The notes beneath the pieces are model-generated. The model searched no databases. It had not been told where the DNA came from and saw only the letters and a program-made list of their open reading frames with translations. DNA of 64,000 nt from 2-02-FULL-48-14 sp041645035. Lineage in GTDB: Bacteria > Patescibacteriota > Gracilibacteria > UBA1369 > 2-02-FULL-48-14. The position numbers and the translations under genes were made by a program. Numbering within the stretch: the stretch's first letter is position 1; the number at the start of each line of letters is the position of its first letter. Below, one piece after another: positions 35,389 through 43,471 of this stretch. Location: positions 1-64,000 of the forward strand of contig JBAZQU010000001.1 of assembly GCA_041645035.1 (NCBI GenBank), read 5' to 3'.

Positions 35389-36183
35389 TTAGGGTTTTAA
35401 CCCCAAATATTCTTTGTCCTCAGGTGAAAGTAGGTTCTTTTCCAAGAGTCTTGCATATTCGAAGCCCAAATTAAAAATTGCCCTTTGAGTATCTGCTATA
35501 TTTTTGTTTTCAATAATTACACCTATCTCGTCTTGATGAGAGATGATGGCGACTTTATCGTCGTAAATATTAATTTCATTTTTGAAAGGGAAGCGGTCCT
35601 TTGGAATCAGATACACTTCCCTTAATTCCTCTCCCCCCCTTTTCTTAAAATTTATCCCGATGGAGTCGTAACAAAATATACCTTTTAGCCATATTTTTCT
35701 TTCAACTTTTCTCTTGATATAGGAGGGGTAATAATCCTTAAGGAGTCCCATAGCAATATCTGGATTTGCCCAACAGAGTAATTCCGTTGAGGTGGTTAGG
35801 GTGTCCTCCATTATTTTTATGACACCTTCCGCCCCCTCGTAAATTGAAAGTTGTGGGGTAATACTGTATCGACTATGTAAATTAAGCAATTCAGGTAGAA
35901 CTTCTTCAAGTTGATGCACTTTGTTCCTTTGGCCTTCCAGTAAAAGCTTTGGATGAATGGCCCTATAGTAGCCGTTTCCCCCCCTTTTAAAATGACTAAC
36001 AAGACCCTTTTTTTGAAGTTGCTCAAGAACTACATATGTTGTCGGCCTCTTTACTCCTGATTTTCTTGAAATTGAGCTAGGTAGCGATTCATTTAGCTCT
36101 AAAAGCGCTAAATAAATTTTAGATTCCTTCTCATTTAGACCTAAATCTTTGAGTGCTTCGCTAAGCGGTGAATTATTTGACAT
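35389..36183 (-). CDS. TrmB-family transcriptional regulator
   Basis: The 264-residue protein has the N-terminal winged helix (LGLNEKESKIYLALLELNE, SGVKRPTTYVVLEQLQKKGLV) and the C-terminal domain shared with the copies at 37207 and 38040 (PQLSIYEGAEGVIKIMEDTL, KNEINIYDDKVAIISHQDE). It lies about 100 bp upstream of the sigma4/HARE gene on the same strand. The ligand is unknown. The surroundings are AT-rich compared with the housekeeping regions, so the block may be accessory. Confidence 0.88.
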   Translation of the reverse strand: MSNNSPLSEALKDLGLNEKESKIYLALLELNESLPSSISRKSGVKRPTTYVVLEQLQKKGLVSHFKRGGNGYYRAIHPKLLLEGQRNKVHQLEEVLPELLNLHSRYSITPQLSIYEGAEGVIKIMEDTLTTSTELLCWANPDIAMGLLKDYYPSYIKRKVERKIWLKGIFCYDSIGINFKKRGGEELREVYLIPKDRFPFKNEINIYDDKVAIISHQDEIGVIIENKNIADTQRAIFNLGFEYARLLEKNLLSPEDKEYLGLKP

Positions 36184-36331
36184 AAGCCTGCAATTGGCTC
36201 ACCATACTAAGGCATTCTTTCGACGATGTCCAATCTTGACAGAATTACTTTTTTAGTGTTTGCTGAGATACAAGCTAAATAAATATTGTATTTTATGAGC
36301 TGGCATCTTTATCTCATCGACATACTCTGAT

Positions 36332-37177
36332 ATGGCTGAAAGAGTAAGTATAGTTGAATCTATCATCGCTGGGGACATGTTATTCTGCGATGCGAGGCGT
36401 CCCGGAAAGATTGACCTTCAGCATACTGCTTTTCAAGAGGCGATGAGAGCGGTTGCAAAAAATCTAGCGAATTTAGACTCAAACGCGGACAGACATCTTG
36501 GCAGGGTCCTTTTCATGTTTGATCAAGTTGGTAGTTGGAGAAACCACATAGCAGAGGGAACCTCCAGAAAGGGCGCCCGATCTCCTCACTTAACTGACCT
36601 TTCTCCAAATTTTGTATTTTCGCTACAGGGTGTGGCGAGGCAATTTGGGGTTGATCCTAGTATCATTGAAGCCGTACCCGAAGAAAAACTGAGAGCTGTG
36701 ATTAAAGACTGTTTACATGAATCAGAAGCTGATTCTGAAAGACTAGCTCGTTGGAGGGGGCTTGGGGTGTATGAACTGCAAGATAGAAGGGAAGAGATTC
36801 TTCAGGCTTGTGACGAAGAATGTTCTATCGATGAAGATGCTGGCGGACGTTCGGAAAATGAAAGTTCTTCGGCCCAGAAAGAAGTCGTGCTGTGCAGAGG
36901 AATAGCCTCTGCACTTTTTCGAAGAGCGTCTACAACGAGACCGACTCCCGATCGGCAAGTGGATGTTGTAAAGGCTTTTTTTGCAGCGGATCCACAAGTA
37001 TCTAATAGGGTGAGATTGCCAATTATCTTAGACGGTGCAGTCTTTGCACAAACTGAATTAGACGTGAAGTCAGAAATAAGGGTATATTTTTATACACCTA
37101 TCTCAACATTGGGCGCTGCTGCAGCACCCGAACAAATTTGGATCATGCGTGGGGGAGCTACCACAGAGATTAAGTAG
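36332..37177 (+). CDS. Hypothetical protein
   Basis: I do not recognise this 281-residue soluble protein. It has no signal peptide or membrane helix. The centre is acidic (CDEECSIDEDAGGRSENESSS, ~157-178) and looks like a flexible linker between an alpha-helical N-terminal half and a mixed C-terminal half. It is a single plus-strand gene between minus-strand TrmB genes, which suggests that it could be one of their targets. CATACT at 36320-36325, just before the ATG, could be a -10 for a nearly leaderless mRNA. Confidence 0.6.
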   Translation: MAERVSIVESIIAGDMLFCDARRPGKIDLQHTAFQEAMRAVAKNLANLDSNADRHLGRVLFMFDQVGSWRNHIAEGTSRKGARSPHLTDLSPNFVFSLQGVARQFGVDPSIIEAVPEEKLRAVIKDCLHESEADSERLARWRGLGVYELQDRREEILQACDEECSIDEDAGGRSENESSSAQKEVVLCRGIASALFRRASTTRPTPDRQVDVVKAFFAADPQVSNRVRLPIILDGAVFAQTELDVKSEIRVYFYTPISTLGAAAAPEQIWIMRGGATTEIK

Positions 37178-37206
37178 TCATCAAGGTTTGACGAGATAAA
37201 GAAGAG

Positions 37207-38043
37207 TTATGCCTTTTGATCATCGATGTTCATTGCGTCGGAACAAGTAAGATTCTCTTTTGTTGGAAAGCCTCTTTCTAAAATTTTTGCGTATGCAAAT
37301 GCAAAATTAAAGATGGCTCTTTGAGTGTTTGCGATAGCTTCATTCTGTATAATCACGCCCAAATTATCCTTATGGGAAATAATACTCACTTTGTCATCGT
37401 AAACATTGATTTCATTTTCAAAGTAAAAATACTCCTTTGGTATTAAATGTACCTCTCTAAGCTCTTGCTTACTTCTTTTCTTAAACTTCAAGCCCGTCTC
37501 GTCATCCAAAAAAAGACACTTATTCCAAACACCTCGTTTAATTTTCTTCGCAAGGTAGCTTGGGTGATAGTCTCTTAGAAGGGTATTCACGGCTAGATCA
37601 GCGTTCGACCAACACAATAACTCTCCTTTCGCCGTCAAAGTATCTTCCATTATCTGGATGAGGCCCGCTTTTCCCCTGAAGACCGACATCTGAGGGATAT
37701 TGGCGTAGTCTTGGTATAAAGAAAGTAACTCAGGAAGTGATCCCTTCAAATCTTTTAGAGAATCTTTAATAATTTCATTTTTCTCAAGTTCGAGATTTAC
37801 AAAATTTGAGGGGTCAACTGCTCTGAAATAGAGATGCCCGTTCTTCTTTATATTACTTAGCAGGCCTTTCTCCTGTAGTCCTTGAAGAATGAGGTAGGTA
37901 CTTGATCGCTTAACCTTGGAGATTCTGGAGATTACTCCGGGAAGAGCTTCATTTAACTCTAAAACGACCAGGTAGATTTTAGCCTCTTTTTCGGAAAAGC
38001 CGATGTCCAGTAATGTTTTGAGTATTTTACTTTTATCAATCAT
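37207..38043 (-). CDS. TrmB-family transcriptional regulator
   Basis: The 278-residue protein is close in sequence to the next gene (38040-38885): IGFSEKEAKIYLVVLELNEALPG, SSTYLILQGLQEKGLL, FRGKAGLIQIMEDTL, ENEINVYDDKVSIISHKDN. The ATG overlaps the upstream TrmB stop by four bases, so the two are translated from one mRNA. The pair looks like a tandem duplication; they may form heterodimers. Confidence 0.88.
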   Translation of the reverse strand: MIDKSKILKTLLDIGFSEKEAKIYLVVLELNEALPGVISRISKVKRSSTYLILQGLQEKGLLSNIKKNGHLYFRAVDPSNFVNLELEKNEIIKDSLKDLKGSLPELLSLYQDYANIPQMSVFRGKAGLIQIMEDTLTAKGELLCWSNADLAVNTLLRDYHPSYLAKKIKRGVWNKCLFLDDETGLKFKKRSKQELREVHLIPKEYFYFENEINVYDDKVSIISHKDNLGVIIQNEAIANTQRAIFNFAFAYAKILERGFPTKENLTCSDAMNIDDQKA

Positions 38044-38885
38044 TTTTTCTGTGTTAGGGTGCCGCCTTTACCTCCAGATTTAAGATAAGCAAGGTCTTCT
38101 TTTGTTAAAAGGTCCTTTTCCAGGATTTTTGCGTATGCGAATGCAAGGTCAAAGATAATTCTCTGAGTGTCGGCTATGCTTTGATTTTGGATGATTACAC
38201 CGACCTCGTCATTATGAGAAATAATGGCTACTTTGTCGTCGTAAATGTTGATTTCATTCTTGAAGGGGAATCGATCTGCTGGAATTAAATATACCTCCCT
38301 AAGTTCTCGATCGCCCATTTTTTTGAAATCCAAGCTTCGTTTTTCGTATGGGAATATTCCCTTAAGAAAAACCTTATTTTTGACCTTTTTTCTAATGTAA
38401 GTGGGGTAGTAGTCCTCTAATACTGTATGCACGGCAACGCTAATATTGGCCCAGCAGAGTAGTCCTGTAGAAGTTGTCAAAGTATCCTCCATTATCTGAA
38501 TCAGGCCCGCTTTCCCTTTAAAAACTGACATTTGAGGGGTTACGGTGAAGTCTTTGTGGAGGAGGTTGAGTTCGGGGAGGATTTTTTCGAGGGAATTGAG
38601 TTGGTTTCTTACTTCCTCGTACTTTTTACGTTGGTTCTCGATGAGAAATTCAGGTCTACAGGCTTGGAAATAGAGATGGCCGCCTCGTTTGATGTGGCTG
38701 ACGAGGCCTTTCTTTTCGAGTTGTTCTAAAATCAGATAAGTGGTGGAGCGTTTTATCCCGGAGATTCGTGCTATGGCTCCGGGCAAAGCTTCATTCAGTT
38801 CCAGTATTGTAAGATAAATCCGTGCCTCTTTATCGTTGAACCCGATGTTTTGTAGAATTTGTAGGAGTTCTTTTTGCTCAACCAT
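38040..38885 (-). CDS. TrmB-family transcriptional regulator
   Basis: The 281-residue protein from ATG 38885 (MVEQKELLQILQ) is preferred; a start at 38921 would overlap the response-regulator gene. HTH: GFNDKEARIYLTILELNEALPGA and KRSTTYLILEQLEKKGLV. C-terminal domain: QMSVFKGKAGLIQIMEDTL and INIYDDKVAIISHNDEVG. It is the upstream partner of the duplicated pair and directly follows the winged-helix regulator gene. Confidence 0.88.
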   Translation of the reverse strand: MVEQKELLQILQNIGFNDKEARIYLTILELNEALPGAIARISGIKRSTTYLILEQLEKKGLVSHIKRGGHLYFQACRPEFLIENQRKKYEEVRNQLNSLEKILPELNLLHKDFTVTPQMSVFKGKAGLIQIMEDTLTTSTGLLCWANISVAVHTVLEDYYPTYIRKKVKNKVFLKGIFPYEKRSLDFKKMGDRELREVYLIPADRFPFKNEINIYDDKVAIISHNDEVGVIIQNQSIADTQRIIFDLAFAYAKILEKDLLTKEDLAYLKSGGKGGTLTQKK

Positions 38886-38893
38886 AGCTGGAA

Positions 38894-39556
38894 TTATATA
38901 TCCAACTGATACCCTAAACAAGGAATGGTGCGGATGATGGGCTTGGAGCTGAAAGGCGCAATTTTTTTGCGGAGGCGGCTGACGTAAACATCAATAGTGT
39001 TTTGAGCGACATAATCACGGCGGTCCCAAACATAATCGATAATGTAGTCGCGGCTGATGATGCGTCCGTTGTTGAGAAGGAAAAGTTCGAGCAAATAGAA
39101 TTCTTTACGGGAAAGTTCAACGCTTTGATCCTCAAATTTGACGCAGCGGGACGTGCGATTGAGGATGATTTGGCCGATGCGTACTTCCTGTGGAGGTGAG
39201 GATTTTTGAATGATTTCGCGGATAAAAACCGGCATTTGGGAAAGGAGGATAGATTCGTCCAGAAAAATGGACTGACGGAGTAGCTTGCTTAGTGGTTTTT
39301 CTTTAAAAAAGATTTTTTCACTTTGGTTGAAAAGAATGAGAGGAATGTTAGTGTTGATGTTTTTAAGGAATTTGGTGAGTAGCTCCCATTGTTCTTTGAT
39401 GAGCGGATGTGGAAAAAGCAGGGCATCGGCTTCAAAATGAGCGTCGTAAGAAAGACTTAAAGGCGAAACAACCAAACTGGTGAAGTTGTGGCGTTTGAGC
39501 GCGCAGCTAAGCGTGGAGCCTTGCATGAGATGGGGAGTGACAATGAGGGTGTGCAT
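38894..39556 (-). CDS. OmpR-type regulator with degenerate receiver domain
   Basis: The 220-residue protein from ATG 39556 has a C-terminal OmpR/PhoB winged helix (~130-220; VELSRKEFYLLELFLLNNGRIISR, IDVYVSRLRKKI, TIPCLGYQL). The N-terminal ~120 residues have receiver size, but strand 3 reads DALLFPHPL in place of the phospho-acceptor DxxLPD region, and the acidic pocket of strand 1 is missing (LIVTPH). It is therefore unlikely to be phosphorylated. No histidine kinase is adjacent. It heads the minus-strand run that continues into two TrmB genes. Confidence 0.8.
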   Translation of the reverse strand: MHTLIVTPHLMQGSTLSCALKRHNFTSLVVSPLSLSYDAHFEADALLFPHPLIKEQWELLTKFLKNINTNIPLILFNQSEKIFFKEKPLSKLLRQSIFLDESILLSQMPVFIREIIQKSSPPQEVRIGQIILNRTSRCVKFEDQSVELSRKEFYLLELFLLNNGRIISRDYIIDYVWDRRDYVAQNTIDVYVSRLRKKIAPFSSKPIIRTIPCLGYQLDI

Positions 39557-39758
39557 AGAAAGTGGAGCTAAGGACTTTAAGCGTAGACTGACAGTCAAAA
39601 TTTTGAAAATAGGAAAGGGAGCTCTCTCGATCAAAATCGCGTTGTTGTGGCCTTCACAACACCCCTTCGGGGCTAAACTGTCATTCAACACTGACGACAG
39701 TATCTGCTTTACAAAAAATGGCTTGTGTATCTATGCTTTGGGCACATTTCGCACTGCC

Positions 39759-40088
39759 ATGTTCAATGAAAGTCTTACTCAACTAGGTCTTTCGAAGAAG
39801 GAAGCACTGCTCTATTTGCTGCTCCTTCGAAATGGTCCTTCACCCGCAAGTTTGTTGGCCAAGCGACTTGGGATGAAACGCGTCTCCCTTTACCCCATCT
39901 TGGAGGCTTTAGGGCTGCACGGGCTCGTCAGTTTTGAGCAAACCCCACTAGGAAGGCGTTATATTTCTCATGATCCGGTTTGCCTGCTGGATTTACTGGA
40001 GCGTGAAAACGCGGACATTAAATACCGCATGGACTTGGCAAAACAATGCGTGCAGCAACTTCGTGAGCTCATCGTTTGGAAGTCTTAA
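39759..40088 (+). CDS. Short TrmB-like HTH protein
   Basis: The 109-residue protein from ATG 39759 carries just the winged helix (LGLSKKEALLYLLLLRNGPSP, LGMKRVSLYPILEALGLHGLV) and a short coiled tail. It lacks the ~150-residue effector domain of full-length TrmB-like proteins in the window, so it is either a minimal regulator or a truncated one. A promoter candidate is TTTACA (39709-39714) with TATGCT (39733-39738). It is divergent from the degenerate response regulator. Confidence 0.7.
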   Translation: MFNESLTQLGLSKKEALLYLLLLRNGPSPASLLAKRLGMKRVSLYPILEALGLHGLVSFEQTPLGRRYISHDPVCLLDLLERENADIKYRMDLAKQCVQQLRELIVWKS

Positions 40089-40109
40089 TATTTAAGGTAT
40101 ACATCACTA

Positions 40110-40949
40110 ATGAGATCAAAAAATAGCAGTTCGATCACGGTCAAAGACATTCAAATTTCTGTAACGACTCTTAATGAGGCTGATTATATTTGCCTGACAG
40201 ACATGGTAAAAGGTTTTGACAATCGACTCATCCTAATAGTGAGCTGGTTACGGTCCAAGTCAACGATAGAGTTTCTTGGTACATGGGAAGTCATGAATAA
40301 TCCAAGATTTAATTCTATCGAATTCGATAGAATTAAATCTGAATCGGGTTCAAATAGATTTATCCTGACTTCGAAAAGATGGATTGAAAATACGAATGCC
40401 ATGGGAATTATCGCTAAGACAGGGAGGTATGGGGGTACATATGCTCATAGAGATATTGCTTTCGAGTTTGGATCATGGTTGAGTCCAGAATTTAAACTGC
40501 TTTTGATCAAGGAATTTCAAAGACTGAAGGAAAAAGAACAGCGACTAGAACAATGGGATTATAGAAGATTTCTCTCGAAGGTGAATTATAGAATTTTAAC
40601 AGATAGCGTTAAAGAAGTCCGAATACCAAAAGCCACACTTCCTAAAGAAAAAATGGGGGTTATTTATGCCGAAGAGGCTGATTTGGTGAACGTTGCTTTG
40701 TTCGAAATTACGGCTGCTGATTGGAGAAAGGAACATCCAGAAGATACGAAGGGAGGCGCTAATATAAGAGATCACGCATCCATACAAGAATTAACGGTCT
40801 TGTCTAATTTGGAAAGTATAAACTCTCTCTTGTTGAGAGAGGGAAGGGGGCAATACGAGAGGTTAGTTGTAATGAGAAAAGTGGCCATTGATCAACTTAG
40901 ATCTTTGTCTGCGATGGCTCGGCGCAGGCTCATCGGGCCTTCCGAATAA
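40110..40949 (+). CDS. KilA-N domain DNA-binding protein
   Basis: The 279-residue protein has a KilA-N domain (~20-150): ADYICLTDMVKGFDNR, IEFLGTWEVMNNPRFN, WIENTNAMGIIAKTGRYGGTYAHRD (shortened here) and IAFEFGSWLSPEFKLLLIKEF. KilA-N proteins occur in phages and defence or mobile regions and bind DNA. The C-terminal half has no recognised domain. A 32-base perfect palindrome lies inside the KilA-N coding part (40307-40338). The gene is AT-rich compared with the following rRNA-modification gene, consistent with acquisition. Confidence 0.85.
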   Translation: MRSKNSSSITVKDIQISVTTLNEADYICLTDMVKGFDNRLILIVSWLRSKSTIEFLGTWEVMNNPRFNSIEFDRIKSESGSNRFILTSKRWIENTNAMGIIAKTGRYGGTYAHRDIAFEFGSWLSPEFKLLLIKEFQRLKEKEQRLEQWDYRRFLSKVNYRILTDSVKEVRIPKATLPKEKMGVIYAEEADLVNVALFEITAADWRKEHPEDTKGGANIRDHASIQELTVLSNLESINSLLLREGRGQYERLVVMRKVAIDQLRSLSAMARRRLIGPSE

Positions 40950-40954
40950 GAGAA

Positions 40955-41605
40955 CTAAATCTCTCTTGGAGGGGCGATGATTTCGATTTCCTGCTTTAAA
41001 AAGGGGTGGAAGAATTTGGTTTTCCAAGAGTGGAGAAAGAATTCACCTTTGCCTTTTTTGGCGCGTTGCCAGTTGTTGTTGAAAGTACGGTCGCCGTAAT
41101 CGCGGTCGAGAATAAGAGGATTTCCGATCATGGCCAAGTGTTGGCGGATTTGGTGTTTGCGGCCGGTTTCAATGCGCACTTCCAGTAGAGCGGCATGAGC
41201 CATCTTTTTAAAAGTTTTGTAATGAGTGACGGCGGGGACTTTTCGTTCACTGCTGCGGGCCCCCAAGGGAATTCGGATAGTCCCTTCCAATTGTTTAGGC
41301 ACCCACTTCACCAAGGCAAGATAGGTTTTTTCGGTTCGAGGGTCTTGAAAAATAGCTTCGAGCTGCTCGCGGTCGCGGGGAAATTTTCCAATAAGAAGAA
41401 TGCCGGAAGTGTCACGATCCAGGCGGTTCAGTAAATAAGGTTTGTATTCCTTGCCTTCGCGCGCGGCCCACTCGCGGAGCTGACCTTGCAAAGTTCTGTA
41501 TTCCGGAATATTCGGCGCAGGCACCGAAACGAGACCCGCCGGCTTATTCACAGCCAGCATGTGCTCATCTTCGTATAGAACGTCAATGGGAATCTTATAG
41601 ACCAC
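40955..41605 (-). CDS. RluA-family pseudouridine synthase
   Basis: The 216-residue enzyme isomerises uridines in rRNA or tRNA. The catalytic Asp is in LLNRLDRDTSGILL (~62), preceded by VNKPAGLVSVPAP and followed by TYLALVKW and GRKHQIRQHLA (~148). It has no S4 domain, so it is of the short type. It overlaps the upstream lipoprotein gene by 11 bases. Confidence 0.92.
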   Translation of the reverse strand: MVYKIPIDVLYEDEHMLAVNKPAGLVSVPAPNIPEYRTLQGQLREWAAREGKEYKPYLLNRLDRDTSGILLIGKFPRDREQLEAIFQDPRTEKTYLALVKWVPKQLEGTIRIPLGARSSERKVPAVTHYKTFKKMAHAALLEVRIETGRKHQIRQHLAMIGNPLILDRDYGDRTFNNNWQRAKKGKGEFFLHSWKTKFFHPFLKQEIEIIAPPREI

Positions 41606-42137
41606 TCAGGGTAAAATACTCGTGGAGGTCTTTACCGTCAATTGTGGCAACAACGGTACTACCCACCGGGGCATTGGCTTTTATAGTCTGTATGATTTGC
41701 TCTTCAATACGAGGATCGTCACAAGTCCCACCGGAGACGATACTTCCGCTAAGGGTCACTTCCACTGCGGCACTTTCCGTATCTGAGCTGGTCAAAATTA
41801 CAGAATCCACTGTGACGTCCGATTGATACAGCGCGTTGTAAAGACCGGACTCTCCGTAATCGGATCCTTCAATAGCAAATAAGGACTCTAAAGCGGCCTT
41901 AATTTTTCCGGCCTTGCTATTACTGCTCACATCTTTCTCCACCATTTGGACCCTGTCTCCACAGCCAATAATTCCATCACCCGCCGCAGTGCCATCACCC
42001 AAAGCCACCAAAGCGACTTCCACCGTGGAAGTGAAAAAGGTGGTCGTTTCAGGTTCGTCGATAAGGGGAAGGTCAGATTCTATTGGGCTTGTCTGGCAGG
42101 CGAGCAAGAACAAGCTGAGGAGAAGGATTTTTTTCAT
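41595..42137 (-). CDS. Lipoprotein with GerMN-like domain
   Basis: The 180-residue protein has a lipoprotein signal (LFLLAC, Cys14). The mature part resembles a GerMN/SpoVS-type small domain (ESLFAIEGSDYGESGLYNAL; VTVDSVILTSSDTESAAVEVTLSG), found in spore and cell-envelope proteins. Three further cysteines (GIIGCGDR, GGTCDDP) could be oxidised. It is probably anchored on the outer face of the membrane. Role unknown; the domain assignment is tentative. Confidence 0.7.
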   Translation of the reverse strand: MKKILLLSLFLLACQTSPIESDLPLIDEPETTTFFTSTVEVALVALGDGTAAGDGIIGCGDRVQMVEKDVSSNSKAGKIKAALESLFAIEGSDYGESGLYNALYQSDVTVDSVILTSSDTESAAVEVTLSGSIVSGGTCDDPRIEEQIIQTIKANAPVGSTVVATIDGKDLHEYFTLSGL

Positions 42138-42178
42138 ATTTAAAATAGGGATACGTAAGTTAGGACGCTTGGAGGGTA

Positions 42179-42448
42179 TTATCTCTTACCGTGTTTTTTC
42201 TTCTTTTTTGCGCTTTTTTTTGGCATGACCACGGGCATAGGCATTTCGCAGGAATCGTCGGAGCAGCAGCAACCGTGTCCGCGAAACATCATCAGTTTGA
42301 GACCGGTGACTACGAGAATGCTGGGCCAAAGATAATTCCAAGTTTCAGCGGGAACAAGGTCGAAGCGTTGGAGGAGCAAAACGGCTCCAATTACAAATGC
42401 TACGAGACCGAGCCAAAGATGACTGTCACGTGAAGAGGAATCGCACAT
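42179..42448 (-). CDS. Small membrane protein with LiaF/DUF5668-like helices
   Basis: The 89-residue protein has two hydrophobic helices (~11-27 and 38-55) in the pattern LWLGLVAFVIGAVLLLQ...W.LWPSILVVTGL typical of DUF5668/LiaF N-terminal regions. A Cys cluster (GHGCCCSDDSC) follows, then a Lys-rich tail. The cysteines may bind metal. Function unknown. Confidence 0.7.
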   Translation of the reverse strand: MCDSSSRDSHLWLGLVAFVIGAVLLLQRFDLVPAETWNYLWPSILVVTGLKLMMFRGHGCCCSDDSCEMPMPVVMPKKSAKKKKKHGKR

Positions 42449-42511
42449 AGGGGGCGTGGTTAGGAGTTTAAGTAATCTTATTGTGCTCTTGAAAAAAGTT
42501 TTTGCAAGCGC

Positions 42512-42540
42512 GTGACCTTGCCAAGATTTTGTGATATACT
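42512..42540 (+). promoter_or_regulatory. Promoter of the DUF3467 gene
   Basis: GTGACC (42512-42517), 17-base spacer, TATACT (42535-42540) preceded by TGA as an extended -10. Confidence 0.6.
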
Positions 42541-42578
42541 ATTAGTACTTAATACTACATTCTAACCCTTATCTTTCT

Positions 42579-42971
42579 ATGGCAGACTCAAACCAAAACC
42601 AAAATGCCGGCCAACAAGGCCAGCCACAGCTTCAGGTCAAAGTGCCTGATGACGTTCAAAAAGGAACTTATTCAAATGCGGTTTCTGTAAACGTGAACTC
42701 CAATGAAGTGGTTCTCGATTTCGGATACCTGCTTCCCAACACACCTGCACCTATTATCGAAGTGGTGAGCCGTGTGAACATGAATCAACGTACGGCTGAA
42801 TCCTTCCTTAATGTACTTGCCGGAGCGATGGATGACTTCAAAAAGAAACAAGCTCAAATGGCGGCGCAGCTGGCTGCGCCGGTTGCCCCTCAGGCCACTC
42901 CTGCGGCTCCTCAGCAACCCATGGGACCCATGCCGGAAGCTCCAATACCTCCGTATCCCGCTAATGCGTAA
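42579..42971 (+). CDS. DUF3467 family protein
   Basis: The 130-residue protein has the DUF3467 core (GTYSNAVSVNVNSNEVVLDFGY; RVNMNQRTAESFLNVLAGAMDDFKK shortened), between a Gln/Asn-rich N-terminus and a Pro/Ala-rich C-terminus. The family is small, cytosolic and of unknown function, common in bacteria and archaea. It precedes dtd and glyS but has its own promoter. Confidence 0.85.
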   Translation: MADSNQNQNAGQQGQPQLQVKVPDDVQKGTYSNAVSVNVNSNEVVLDFGYLLPNTPAPIIEVVSRVNMNQRTAESFLNVLAGAMDDFKKKQAQMAAQLAAPVAPQATPAAPQQPMGPMPEAPIPPYPANA

Positions 42972-43009
42972 GTCTTGCACGGGGGTCTTTTTTTAGGCAT
43001 GCTGCGTCT

Positions 43010-43462
43010 ATGCGCGCAGTGGTTCAACGAGTCCTTGAGGCTCGCGTTATCGTCAATAAAGAAACCGTGGGTCAAATAGGGCCCGGTTTGTTGGTTTATC
43101 TTGGGGTGCAAAAAGGCGATAGCAACGACGACATGCTGTGGACTGCCGAGAAAGTGATTAGGATGCGCATTTTTCCGGATTCGAAAGAGCACATGCAGTA
43201 TCCGGTGACCGAAATTGCGGGCGGGATTTTGGTGATTTCACAATTCACTTTGTGTGCGGATGTGAATAATGGGGCGCGGCCCGATTTTCATTTGGCGGAA
43301 AATCCCGCGGAAGCCGAAGCCATGTATGAAGCTTTTGTTTTATATCTGTCGGGGAAGGGGGTTCCGGTGCAAACGGGTCAGTTTGGAGCAATGATGCGTG
43401 TGGAAAGCGTGAACGACGGTCCGCTCACGATACTCCTTGATTCAAAGGAGAAAGTCGCTTAA
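43010..43462 (+). CDS. dtd: D-aminoacyl-tRNA deacylase
   Basis: The 150-residue enzyme hydrolyses D-aminoacyl-tRNA and mischarged Gly-tRNA(Ala), keeping translation homochiral. The family motifs are present: MRAVVQRVLEARV, SQFTLCAD (~77) and NDGPLTI (~137, the Gly-cisPro-type region). Length is typical. It sits next to glyS, a logical pairing since Dtd also acts on glycyl-tRNA. The glyS promoter overlaps its stop codon. Confidence 0.95.
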   Translation: MRAVVQRVLEARVIVNKETVGQIGPGLLVYLGVQKGDSNDDMLWTAEKVIRMRIFPDSKEHMQYPVTEIAGGILVISQFTLCADVNNGARPDFHLAENPAEAEAMYEAFVLYLSGKGVPVQTGQFGAMMRVESVNDGPLTILLDSKEKVA

Positions 43463-43465
43463 GAT
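43437..43465 (+). promoter_or_regulatory. glyS promoter producing a leaderless mRNA
   Basis: TTGATT (43437-43442), a 17-base spacer and TAAGAT (43460-43465). The -10 includes the dtd stop codon. Six bases separate it from the ATG at 43472, placing the transcription start on the start codon. Confidence 0.7.
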
Positions 43466-43471
43466 TGCAGC

